Below are positions 1 to 13,300 of a stretch of 64,000 bases of DNA, piece after piece. The notes below the pieces were generated by a model. That model was not told the origin of the DNA, searched no databases, and worked only from the letters and a program-made list of their open reading frames with translations. The stretch comes from Tethya wilhelma (lineage: Eukaryota; Porifera; Demospongiae; Tethyida; Tethyidae), in contig CAXIPT010000063.1 in assembly GCA_964030475.1 (NCBI GenBank), forward strand, positions 45,669 to 109,668, read 5' to 3'. Each line of letters starts with the position of its first letter. Position 1 is the stretch's first letter. The position numbers were made by a program, and so were the translations under genes.

Positions 1-1233
1 AAACAAAACACTACCATAACTTTTATGGAGTTAAGATCGAGTCCCCACATGCAGTGTAAGAATAGAAGACTTTTTTCAAGTAAGGTATACTTGCATGTTA
101 CTAGCTACAATATATGTGACATTTTGGTACTGGCAAGTAAACTTAGTCTGTCTATATTATAATTATGTGCATCTTTCATGGTTGCTTTATTTAGTGTGAG
201 TCAGAACAAATTGATTCCAGAATAGTAAAAATTTTAGATCATACATAAAGTAGATGAGGGACATCCAAAACAGGTGTAACTCCATAAACTTCAACTTTGT
301 TGCCAAGTTATGTAGAACTTCTTTGAGTTCAGTTGATCTTACTTGGGCCACACACAAACCAACTACTGCCCAACATGCACAGCTGGTTGGCTAGCTAAAC
401 TTGCTTGGTTCTATATAACTAGATAATAATTTGCTAGCTCTCCTTCTCCTTTATGTGAGTGAAAGGTCAGAGGGGATCGAGCATTGGGAATAAGCTTAAG
501 GCTTAGCAAAAAGTACCAGTTTAGTTCCTTTGCTGCTAAACTTGAGGGATAAAATTTAATAGCAATTGGAATGTGGTCAATTTTGCCCACACTTAAGTGT
601 ATGTGTGCAAAGTGAACTTCCATGTAAGCTCTTTCCTTTGTTACCATGAGTGTATGGTCAAAAGGGAGCTAATTGACGTGATTTTGCGTCAACTGCAGGT
701 TAAGAGGTGAATAGACTTGATCTACTTCACTACTTGTCATTATAAGATGAACAAAGCAAGTAAATTTTGTAATTAAGATACACTGAGCTCCAACCTCCTG
801 TCATGAGATGCTCATGATGTTTCACTTTACTGATAGCATAGATTATAAGCAATAATTTCCATGCTGATATACACACAAACTCAAACGTGATTCATAGAAT
901 TATGAAAAAAGAATGAGAACAAACAAGTAAAAAAAATGTAATGAGATATAGGAATGGCCAAATCATACAACGAAAGCAAACAAGATGGAATGGCTGTTTG
1001 AGTGTGTAAAGAATTATTCCTATGGGCAACATGACAGACTCAACATGGAAAGAGAGTACTACATGTAGCCCACGCAGGAAAAATTATGCACACACTTAAA
1101 AACAACCATTCCATCTTGTTTGCTTTCTTTTTTAAGATTCGGCCATTCTTATGTCTCATTACATTTTCAATGTTTTCTTTTTAACTTGTTATATATAAAT
1201 TTTATGATACACACATGGGAAGAACTATATTAC
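1..1233. other. Intron or 3' flank with dispersed repeats
   Basis: No exon is recognised here. The last visible ankyrin exon ends in a GT donor, so this is probably intron of the large gene. Positions 436-475 match the arm of an inverted-repeat element seen whole at 36804-37457. About 700-1180 resembles 36187-36632 and ends in a palindromic element whose arms read roughly CATTGGAAATGTAATGAGAC and its reverse complement. Confidence 0.6.
931..1180. repeat. Palindromic dispersed element, copy 1
   Basis: The two ends are inverted copies built around ATGAGACATAGGAATGGCC. Further copies lie at about 27798-28072, 29667-29940 and 36371-36632. It has no coding capacity and looks like a foldback or MITE-type non-autonomous element. 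Confidence 0.65.
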
Positions 1234-1335
1234 CTTTGCACATGTGTTCACATTAGCTTCATGTTTCAGTAGCAATTCTGCAATTTCTACTTTACCCTCT
1301 TGACAGGCAAACATCAGTGCCGTTACGGACTCATT
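1234..1335 (-). CDS. Ankyrin exon, block 4 repeat 15 (residues 1578-1611)
   Basis: A 34-codon exon with the ankyrin core TALMFACQEGKVEIAELLLK. It is flanked by an AG acceptor (CTCAG) and a GTAATA donor. It is one residue longer at the N-terminal side than the usual 33. It is the last exon visible before the left edge. Confidence 0.85.
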
Positions 1336-4300
1336 CTGAGATGAGTGAGATATGTACGATAAGAATTTCAAGGCTTATAATCTGAAAGAAGTGTCACAGC
1401 CATGCAGTTAGCCATTATTACAAAATCTTTCATTCATTTTTGAAAATTACTATTACGTCAATGAAGGTGTACATAATGCTATAGATAGAGATATTCTGCA
1501 TAGTAGAAACCTACTCTCTGAATCACTTATGGGGACAGCTCTGGTAAGAAACACACAAAAAACACAAGTTTGCTAATATAGTATGATATCTCAATACCTG
1601 TACTGCTAAATTTGGGTCAGCACCATGTTCAAGTAGCATTTGCACTATATCAGTTCTCTCAAGTCCACAAGCTAAGATTAGTGGTGTCATGGCAGCCTAT
1701 ATGAATGTAGAAAAAAAAACATACAGTATTATTGTATACTCATGCAATGATATATACCTTTCATATAAAAAAGAAAAAAAACACGATATTCTAACACTCC
1801 AACATGAAATGGTTTAGGTTTAAACAAATTACAGACATTTTGGCATACACCTATACAATGATCACAATGCTTGCAATTCTGGAATAGTTTGAATTATAGT
1901 TATGGCACCTGCGTTGTAATGTGTGGCAATATAGGCAGAATAGCAGTCAAAGTTGTGATGATCATCATTACTAAGTACTAAGTCTAAGCAAGCTAGAATC
2001 TTTTTCTTGAATAGCAGCTTTTTCACTGACTTCCAGTCTTCTGCCTATCATATCTATTTCAACACAAACAAAAAAACAATCGAACAACCAAGAAGTAGGT
2101 ATACCTACTTATTTTTAGCTGCTAAACACTTCTGTGTATCGTTTTTCGCCATTTCTTGGCTGCTTCCACTGTCTTTGTTTGATTATTTTTGACACACCCA
2201 CTGATCTAATCAACCAGGGACAAATAAATGGAAAAAGAATACGTACTTCTAAAGAGCTGACGTCAGGCAGTTTGTGTTCTAAATTTGGCACTCTTGCAGT
2301 GATCACAAAGAGAGATTTTACATAAAGCGATACATCAAAGAAGCTGTCCCTTTGAAGTGGATTGTCTGCCAATGCGGTTTATTTAGTATTGAACGCAAGT
2401 AGAGAATAATTTGTACACGTGGCAGATCAGAGTAAAATCTTTTGTGATCGTGGTAGCTGCTACAGAATGGCCAGCTGAGGTGAAATATGGTTGGTGACAA
2501 GGCAATATGTGGTATAAGATCAATGATGCATGTTCGCATGCTGGGTTAAGAGATTAAGTGCAGAGTTCAATCTTGCATGACTTTGTATCCAATTTGTCCC
2601 TGAGGTACTGAGGTATACTATTAATAGAGCTAGCTAGGGAAACTAAGGATATAAACATTAATTATGTGGCACACATGAGTAAACTGGATCTTGACTATAA
2701 TTATTCTAACAAACATAATACCTAATATCTTATTTTTTGATATGATTATTCCTATGCTTAATAATTATGGTGTTACATTTCCAATGTTTTTATTACACTA
2801 GTTAAACACAGGCCAATTAAACATTCTCACTAAATAGATTAGTACCTTTGTCACCACATTTAAATCAGCATCAAAATCTATTAGCACTTTAACAACATCA
2901 GTTTTTCCATTTTGGCAGGCTTGAATTAGTGCTGTCCTTCCATTCTGTACACAATGGGTCAAGCAATATATAATTTGCAATATCATGATAGTTTTGTTTC
3001 CTTTACCTCTGTCTTAGCATTGACCAAAGCTCCTCGTTTTAGTAGTAATTTCACAATGTCTGTGTAACCTTGCTGACTGGCAGACATTAGGGCTGTCCAA
3101 CCATCCTAATTAGAGAAAAGCAATCAGTTTATATAATATATAGTGCATTATACGTAGAAACTTGGAAATCATTCCCAGTACGGTAGTACTGGGTACATAG
3201 GAATGGCACAGATGGCCCATTAGCGCAATACAAATATTCACACGACTAACACTGCAAAAACTGAGCGCTTGGCACTAAAAGGCTTCTTAAGCTACTATTT
3301 AGCTCTTTCTATCTCTAATGAGCCCTAAAACATATGGCCTAAAACCATCGTTAAACTAGCAAATTAAAATACACCAAACCTCCAATTTTTTCCATCTTGT
3401 TCTTGTTCTTGTCCATGTTCTTCTTCTATCTTAATTGGCTCAACTTTTCTCAGAGACTATTCACTTTTAGAAGCTGATTCTTGAATGAACAAACTTGGTT
3501 TCTTTGGGGACAGTCGCTTTTGCCATCAGTTTTTGGTGTCTCTCATTGAGTCCCTAGATACAAGGCAAAAAGTGCCTTCTCCATATGGTGGCCATTAATT
3601 TCTAAATCATGCATTATTCATTAGCAAGCTAGCCTAATGACCCTTTCCATATTCAAGTACAAGTTATTTGGTATTTATTGCCAGCATGCAATGCCCCAAG
3701 TTCTGTCCTATCTGCTCATTCTCTGTGTTCAGTTCTTCAGTAGGAAAGTTATCTTTAGCTAACAAGACACAAATATAATGGACGCCTGGGGGTTCAGAGT
3801 TTCAGCTGTCTGAAAGGCATGACTGTACTGTAGGGCTGTTGGCAAGTTCTCTGCTTGGGCTAAAGAGTAAATTTCACTGATATTGTAAACAAAACAGAAC
3901 AAACAATTAAATAAAAAACATTAGAAATGTAATACAAACATAGGAATGGCCGATTTTGAGAAATTCACTAATTTTGCCAAAATAAAATCCTCACAAAAGT
4001 TTCCTGCTTTATAGTATACCTTCATTAGAATTTCCAATTTTCAGATATAGTGTGAACATGCATGCACAGAAAAATAACTACTAAAACCGTTCAGCATGTT
4101 TCACATGTTGAGTGTTAAAAAATAAGGCAGGAATAGATTTGGGCACTGAGTAATTCGTGCCGTTGAGATGACACGTATGCATACAGGTATGTCAAAAATG
4201 GAACAGTTCATGCTTATTTTTACTGTTACAGTAATATACATTAGAATAATACCATAATAAAATCAGTACTATATATTATACCATCGTCATTGAATCTATG

Positions 4301-7300
4301 TCAGCATGTCGGTTTAATAGGAATTCCACAACATCTTTATTTCCTTCCTGACTGGCAGCCATTAGTGAGGTCCAACCATCCTAGTGTATATACATGCATA
4401 ATTATAGGATTATAACCAGTAGTACAAGTACAGTGAGTGCAGGGAAATTGTCTCGTGCAGATTTATGCACATTCAAAAGTAGTGTTCTTAGTCTGCTAAG
4501 TCAATCTGATTGTGGCTTAAGCTGATTGCTGGTAATCATGATCATTCTGTAGTAGTACAGCATGCAGGCTAGTAACTCTCACATCTTCCAGTATTAGCTA
4601 GGGTAATGGCAATCAGTGAGTGCTCCAGTGGCTAGGGTTTTGTGCATACTTTAGCGCTTACATTCACGTGTTTAGTGCATCAATCAGTAAAGGTCATCAA
4701 ATTCAAATGTATGACCGGAACATACCAAACTGGCACCATTATGATCCAGTACTAGGATGCTTAATTTGCTGTTATAAATACTCACTCAATTATTAGCTCT
4801 GCATGATTACATGCCTCATGCTACTTAAAGCCTCTTGGCAATTACATAAATGTGACTGAATTTACAAAAATCAACCAGGAGATAGAAATACACAAACTGC
4901 GTATTCTATATGGGCTAAAGAATAAAGAATATGTATTTGTGGTACAATTTTAGAATAATAATTATTATGCGATAAATCTTCAGGGCCCAAACAATTCATG
5001 CATATTTAATTATAGTAATTAATCCTGAGTGAGTATTTTAACAGTAGTCATTTTGCATGTCTGTTTGTCTATTCCACCAAAATCTCAAGAAAGACAAGTT
5101 ATATTTTGGACAGCAAAAAATATACTTTTTACAAGATTATTCAGATTTATATATGAATTAGTACCATTAATTTTGTAGATAGAGGTGCATTTCTTGAGAT
5201 ATCAAAGGAACAGAGAGACAGACTGACAGATAGACCAAAAAAATACTACTGCATGTTATCCTCAGTACATGCATTGTATGTGCCGAGGCTTAATAAACTC
5301 ACCAGTGTACTAGTATTGGGATCAGCACCATTATCAAGAAGGCATTTCACAACACCTAAATGTCCATTCTGGCTAGCTGAGATCAGTGCAGACCAACCCT
5401 TCTGTATAGCAAAAAACATGCATGAAGGTCAAGAATTGGTTATATCATTATAATTATCAAAATTACTATAAATGTTGAACACCATCAAGGACATGAAATT
5501 GAACACTTATTCTCACAATCACGTGATCAGACCTGCCCACTCAAAGAAATTCAAGTGATCACCCTACACATATGTACCATCACTAGATGGTAAACCTTTA
5601 AGGTCTGGAATTTATGTTGAAATAAACACAAATCATGAATTTTGGTCTCTTATGTGTTTGCACTGTACACAAAACGATTGCATATGTTGTACTCTACATC
5701 AGCCAAAGACAGAAAGCAAAAGGGCAAGGCTCTATATTAGTAAGCAACACTTTATAGCTAAGTGAGACTTTGAAGCTATTTATGGATGTTAAAGGTGGCA
5801 TGCATGCAGTCACACAGAAGTAATTATTGTACCAATTTTTTGGAATTCCAAGCCCAAAATTAAAAACTCAATCTGATTGCCGTCATCGGAATGTAACTAT
5901 TTAGCACAGCTATGGAGAATCGAGGATTATTTGTAGATTTAGTATTAAAAGCAGTGCAGTTAGGAAAAGAGTAGTTGCCAATTGGTAAGCTAGCAAACTA
6001 GCAAAGAATAATACTAGAGCTTTTCATGAGTGTTGGCTGTATTTGAAGTGTGTGGAAATCATGTTAACACTGGTCAATATTCTGCCTACACGAAATACAC
6101 GCACAATATGTCTTCATTACGTCACGTAAGTTCTAATCTAGGCCTTCCTGTGCAACCGTGCCTATAATAGGCATAAGCACAGTGTGTGTACCAGGCTCCC
6201 CTTTCCTGGAGCCTGGGAACGAGGCTAATCTAATATGTATACAATCACTGACAGGTACAGAGTATATTGTTTTACGAAAATGAAACAAATATTTCTTTAA
6301 CTATGCCAAAGTTAATAAATAAAAAAATGAATTAACAAACTTAGCATATTCCAACATAATGTCTATAATATAATTATTGCAGACCATCTATACCTCAGTT
6401 CTTGAATCCAAACAAGCACCAGAACTTAAGAGAAGTTTAACGACATCAGTATGTCCATTTTGGCTAGCTTGTATCAGTGCTGTCCTACCATTCTGATTGA
6501 AAGTATTAAATAGAGTAGTAATCATAACACTCACATAATATTATGCACATGCGCATGCACTACTAACAATTAATTATGCTAATGACATGCTTGTCTTATA
6601 CATAGACTACAATTAATGCATATATCCCATGTAGAGTAGATCTCAATATAATGTTCCCGTTCCATTTGCGTAGCTTCAAGTAGCATGTTAAAACTTGGAT
6701 TGAAGCAGCTACGAGGCTCTAAGCTTGGAAACTAAGCAAGAAACCGGTATGAAAAAATTTTATAGCAACAACAGAGAGAGCTTTCACNCTTTGTAGGCAT
6801 GTTTAGCACGCAATAGTACTATACTCTTATTAATCACGCTGTTTTGGCATATTATAAGCATGTTTTTAATGAATCCAAGGCATGACAGAGCTGATGATAG
6901 GCTGATGAACAATCACTGAGTCATGTTTATATTATGTGAACTTGCCAGCTAGTACAGTGCTAGTACTCTAACTATGATCATTGTTAGTGACTAAGTATTC
7001 TCTGTGTAGCCGGTCAGGCTGCCACTACTAGCCTCCTGGTCCGGCAGGGCATCCGTCCTCATCAGTGGTTAAAATGATAGTAATTGTAGCTAGTATCCTC
7101 TGCTGGCTCCACTGTTACTGTACTGGAAACTAGATTGTCATGTGTGACAATGTATTCTATTGCTAGAGCGCCAAGGGTTAAGCACCTTGGTGCCTTCATT
7201 AATTATAGTAATTAATCCTGAGTGAGTATTTTAACAGTAGTCATTTTGCATGTCTGTTTGTCTATTCCACCAAAATCTCAAGAAAGACAAGTAATATTTT

Positions 7301-10300
7301 GGACAGCAAAAAATATACTTTTTACAAGATTACTCAGATTTATATAGGAATTAGTACCATCAATTTTGTAGATAGAGGTGCATTTCTTGAGATATCAAAG
7401 GAACAGAGAGACAGACTGACAGATAGACCAAAAAAATACTACTGCATGTTATCCTCAGTACATGCATTGTATGTGCCGAGGCTTAAAAAACTCACCAGTG
7501 TACTAGTATTGGGATCAGCACCATTATCAAGAAGGCATTTCACAACACCTAAATGTCCATTCTGGCTAGCTGAGATCAGTGCAGACCAACCCTTCTGTAT
7601 AGCAAAAAACATGCATGAAGGTCAAGAATTGGTTATATCATTATAATTATCAAAATTACTATAAATGTTGAACACCATCAAGGACATGAAATTGAACACT
7701 TATTCTCACAATCACGTGATCAGACCTGCCCACTCAAAGAAGCCCCACAAGTGATCACCCTACACATATGTACCATCACTAGATGGTAAACCTTTAAGGT
7801 CTGGAATTTATGTTGAAATAAACACAAATCATGAATTTTGGTCTCTTATGTGTTTGCACTGTACACAAAACAATTGCATATGTTGTACTCTACATCAGCC
7901 AAAGACAGAAAGCAAAAGGGCAAGGCTCTATATTAGTAAGCAACACTTTATAGCTAAGTGAGACTTTGAAGCTATTTATGGATGTTAAAGGTGGCATGCA
8001 GTCACACAGAAGTAATTATTGTACCAATTTTTTGGAATTCCAAGCCCAAAATTAAAAACTCAATCTGATTGCCGTCATCGGAATGTAACTATTTAGCACA
8101 GTTATGGAGAATCGAGGATTATTTGTAGATTTAGTATTAAAAGCAGTGCAGTTAGGAAAAGAGTAGTTGCCAATGGGTAAGCTAGCAAACTAGCAAAGAA
8201 TAATACTAGAGCTTTTCATGAGTGTTGGCTGTATTTGAAGTGTGTGGAAATCATGTTAACACTGGTCAATATTCTGCCTACACGAAATACACGCACAATA
8301 TGTCTTCATTACGTCACGTAAGTTCTAATCTAGGCCTTCCTGTGCAACCGTGCCTATAATAGGCATAAGCACAGTGTGTGTACCAGGTTCCCTTTTCCTG
8401 GAGCCTGGGAACGAGGCTAATCTAATATGTATACAATCACTGACAGGTATAGAGTATATTGTTTTACGAAAATGAAACAAATATTTCTTTAACTATGCCA
8501 AAGTTAATAAATAAAAAAATGAATTAACAAACTTAGCATATTCCAACATAATGTCTATAATATAATTATTGCAGACCAACTATACCTCAGTTCTTGAATC
8601 CAAACAAGCACCAGAACTTAAGAGAAGTTTAACGACATCAGTATGTCCATTTTGGCTAGCTTGTATCAGTGCTGTCCTACCATTCTGATTGAAAGTATTA
8701 AATAGAGTAGTAATCATAACACTCACATAATATTATGCACATGCGTATGCACTACTAACAATTAATTATGCTAATGACATGCTTGTCTTATACATAGACT
8801 ACAATTAATGCATATATCCCATGTAGAGTAGCTCTCAATATAATGTTCCCGTTCCATTTGCGTAGCTTCAACAAAGCAGAAATACGGGCAAGTAGCATGT
8901 TAAAACTTGGATTGAAGCAGCTACGAGGCTCTAAGCTTGGAAACTAAGCAAGAAACCGGTATGAAAAAATTTTATAGCAACAACAGAGAGAGCTTTCACA
9001 GTCAACTTAGCCTAGTAAGGCTGTCAATCACTCTGTTTGGGTCTTGCTTGCTGTTTCTTGTGGTGTGTATCATCCATGCTGCTGCTAAACTTGTTTGTCA
9101 GCCTACTTTTTGCCCTGTGGTGTTGTTCTACAACAAAATTGTGCTCAAGCACTACATTTCTAGCATATAGACTTGTCTTCAAGCCAGCAAAAAGATGCCA
9201 AGAAAACTAGAGCCATGTGCTTCATTGTCAGCACACTGATTCAATATTAAAACGTTACGTTATGCATGCCGTGTTTCTGTTTTACGTAAACGGAACAGAA
9301 ACTTTATATTGAGGACTACTGTATTTATTTCATGGTTAATGCACAGTGTGTGAACATAATCTGCATAGCTAGTATCTTGGACTTAAAATTTTAAGAGGGG
9401 AAAAAGGGCTCTACACACTTGTGTCATGTAGTAACCAGTTAAAGGACAAATTAAGTTGACTTGAACTGAGAGTAATGCTAAAAAGCAGGCTGCAGAGAAA
9501 ATGACAAAGAGCATAATGCCACTAACAGACCTATAAATGCTTTGACTGAAGTGGCTAACTACAACAGCTGATAATTACTACCTTAAGGTATTATTATGCT
9601 CTATATCATGCGTATGATATAAAACCATGGAGCAGGAATGAAACGAAAAGTATAGAAAAAAATTAATTTTAATACAGATATTCAACGACATTATGCATGC
9701 CGTGTTTCTGTTTTACGTAAACGGAACAGAAACTTAATATTGAGGACTACTGTACTTATTTCATGGTTAATGCACAGTGTGTGAACATAATCTGCATAGC
9801 GAGTATCTTGGACTTAAAATTTTAAGAGGGGAAAAAGGGCTCTACACACTTGTGTCATGTATTAACCAGTTAAAGGACATTTTAAGTTGACTTGAACTGA
9901 GAGTAACAGTAAAAAGCAGGCTGCAGAGAAAATGACGAAGGGCATAAAGCCACTACCAGACCCATATATGCTTTGACTGAAGTGGCTAACTACAACAGCT
10001 GATAATTACTATATGCTCTATATCATACGTATGATATAAAATCATGGAGCAGGAATGAAACGAAAAGTATAGAAAAAAAAAAATTTAATTCAGATATTTA
10101 ACGACATTTGACCTGACTTAATTTCAGAGTATAAAGAACTATAGTGTACATGTACATAAACTTACATTAAGCTTTGCATTGGGATCAACACCATGAATAA
10201 GTAGAAGTTTAACAGTATCTGCATGCCCTTGCTGACTTGCAGCCATTAGTGCTGTCCAGCCCTCCTGAATGCAGAAGCAATAATATAATCTGAATTTACT

Positions 10301-13300
10301 TTACAGCGCTCAGTCATGAAACAAAATTAAAAAAACCCTCCTGTATATGCATGTATAAAGGAATTAAAGGTTAAGTATCAGGGTAGTGTTCTCATGTAAA
10401 CATGCAGTCACAAATAATTGTGGTCAATTAGCATTATACTTATTATCACACACTTATAGTGCATTGAATCAGGTGTATTATTATAGGTAGTCTTGTGCCC
10501 AGCCTCCCCTCCCCCCCCCCACTTCTCTTTTAAATTGGGTGGAGGAAAAAAGGGTCTGGCAAAGTTTGCATTATTATGCTACTCGTTCTATTACTGGTCT
10601 AGAAATTTCATGAACCGATAATTTATTCATAGCCTGCTATAACCATGAGAAGTGTATACGCTGAGGGATGCAGAGAGTAACAGCCGTGTAAACAGGCATT
10701 ACCTGAGCGTATACAGTTTTTGTGGTTAGCAGGTTATGAATATATTATCGGTCCACGAAAATCATGGACCAGTTAGAATGAGTAGTGCATGTAAACTTTG
10801 CCAGACCCTTTTTTCCCTGCCTGATGTAGAAAAAAGGGGCTGGGCACCAGACTACAATATACGTGTAGCACTTTGAATAGCCTTGTGGTCAGTTGAATAT
10901 TTTATTTTTATTTTTATTTTTTTCAAGAAAACGTTCGTGAAGGAAAAGCCTGGGAATGAGGCTGCTCAGTACACATTGAGCTCTCACGCACTCATGGACA
11001 CCTGGTACACCCAGTACACTTTAGACATCCAGTATACCTAGCAAAGTATGAACACTCATTACACCATAGATAACTATAACACAATGAACAGCATGAATCT
11101 TCAGTACACCCTGTACATCATGAACACCAAGTACACCATGAACACTCAACACCCCCATGCATACGGTACAGCATGCATGGACACTCAGTACAAATTTCTT
11201 TCATTAGAGTAATTAATTATAAATATGTATTGTTATTAACTGCTTTTAACCTTAGTTGTTGCATTCAAATCAGCCTTGATATTAAGCAAAAGTTCCACAA
11301 TTTCAGTATTTCCTTGCTGACAGGCAGAAATCACAGCTGTCCAGCCAATCTTAAACATATATAACATTTATATAATAACAAGTTACAAGAGATCGATATT
11401 CATGCATGCAATTACACCATAAATCTCAAAATTTTCAACACATCCATTACAAAATAGCAGGTGAGGTTGCATATAATGTAGTGGCCAGTTCAATGAAAAC
11501 TACATTCAACATGATTTTTAACAAAAATCAACATAAAAAATTCGTGATTTATGGTACTTGCATGGATGAATGATAATCTTACCTCTGACTTCACATTAGG
11601 ATTGACATTATACTCAATTAGTAACTCCACAAGTTCCTTATTGCCCTCTTGTGCTGCTATCATAAGTGCTGTATATCCAATCTAAATAAAAACAAAATTT
11701 AACACAGACTCATCAGATTCACAGTTAAAACTAGACTCTCATCTAGATCTTAAAATAAAGAGAGAAATAAAGCCTCATACTTTTTCTTCTTTCATGCACA
11801 AGGGAAGGAAAATTAATGTCCTACTTAATCTCAGTGATTACTGTACATTTATTCTAGCCATTTTGCTTACAGTCATTTTGCCTACGTAACAATTCACCTA
11901 TACTGGATAGTTTAAATTGAGGCATATTAAAAGCTAAAATGCATGTCTATGCACGTGGACAAAGATAGGCTCTGGGCCTCAGCCGGCAAGCACTTAGTTT
12001 TCATATCATGCTGTGTTTTACACAGCAAGTTGAAAAATGCTTATAATGAGCTCTGAAAAAAAGAAGAACTTAGATGAAAGGCAAAGTTAATTTGCTAACA
12101 CTACCCCTTCATATTGCACTTAAGCTACATTTTCACCATAGCCTTTTATGTATGTAAGTTCAAAGCTTGCAACAAAGGTGCAGGAATACTTAGGCCCTAC
12201 ATGCATATATTGTGATTGGCATTTTCAATATTATGTGGATTATGTATGTTATATAATCGTTACTGTAACAGTATCACTTCCAGGTTTTGTATTGCAAATT
12301 GTTAAGTAGGCAAAACTGTCCACAAATTCTTGAGGACTTGATATTATACTACACTGCAATAAAACTAACCATATTTGTTTGATCTACATTAATATTGTGT
12401 TCTAGTAGCAACTTTGCAATATCAGATCTTCCATTGAGGCTGGCTGCCATCAGTGCTGTCCAACCATCCTATATATTTTTAAAATTGATGAAAACAATTA
12501 AAGTACACTATATACAATAAGCAAACCAACTATATCGTTATAAATGAAGCTGACAAAGGGTGATTGCTACAAAAGACAGAGATTATGTACAAGAAAGAAT
12601 TGAATATCCAAACAATGACAATGTATAGGAACAATTAACAACTGAAAAACGCAGTCACATAAGATATTAATTACCAATAAACCAAACCTCTTCTATATAA
12701 CAGATTCTGAATGGTCGACATTTTCACAGCACCAGGAAAAAACAAAACAAAACAAAACAACAAAAAAACATTAAGACTTAATTTCTAAAAGATGTAAAAA
12801 TCCCAATGTCATTCAGACATTTGGTATCAAACTGTAACAGCAATAAGGTATTATTGAATTTAACACTCCATAAATGAGAATGATTTAGGGATACAAGTAC
12901 CGTATAGCGGGAAATTTTCGTGGGGGAAAATTTTTGCGTTTTCGTCTTGAATAGAAATTCGCGGGGAAAATTTTCGTGGATTGCGTCTCAACTATACGTG
13001 ACGACCACATACCTTACAAATTTCGTGGGGGAAAATTTTCGCGGAAAGCTACCAAACCGCGAAATTCGCAAAAATTTTCCCTCATGAAAATTTCCCGCTA
13101 TACGGTATCAAGAGAAACAAAGAAAATATATTAATTATTACTAGTGGCATGCAAGCATGGATTGGGATGAGCACGAGCAAGCGCACGGCATGGAGTTCTG
13201 CACGTGGTAATAGTCTCGTTGCAGGCTCTCCCCTATACACTCACTGTGAAAGGGGAGCCTAGTAAGTTATGTGGGAATGAAGCTAGTGCATATTGTTTGT

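Larger units (their letters stand above)
5006..6787. repeat. Segmental duplication DR1, copy 1 (two ankyrin exons)
   Basis: This segment recurs about 2.19 kb downstream (7199-8998) in the same orientation with only scattered substitutions and small indels. It carries the exons at 5303-5401 and 6394-6492. Copy 1 stops at the N at 6788. Copy 2 has a roughly 20-bp stretch near 8870 (containing AAGCAGAAATACGGGC) that copy 1 lacks. Confidence 0.9.
7199..8998. repeat. Segmental duplication DR1, copy 2
   Basis: Second copy of 5006-6787, beginning TTAATTATAGTAATTAATCC in both. It includes two ankyrin exons with unchanged splice sites, so both copies keep the reading frame. Confidence 0.9.

Noticed and set aside
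411..647. 78-codon minus-strand open frame
   Set aside because: It overlaps a foldback-repeat arm (436-475) and has no domain, splice or start support.
2007..2539. Cluster of overlapping 60-85 codon frames on both strands
   Set aside because: Mutually overlapping, intronic, and with no protein-like pattern.
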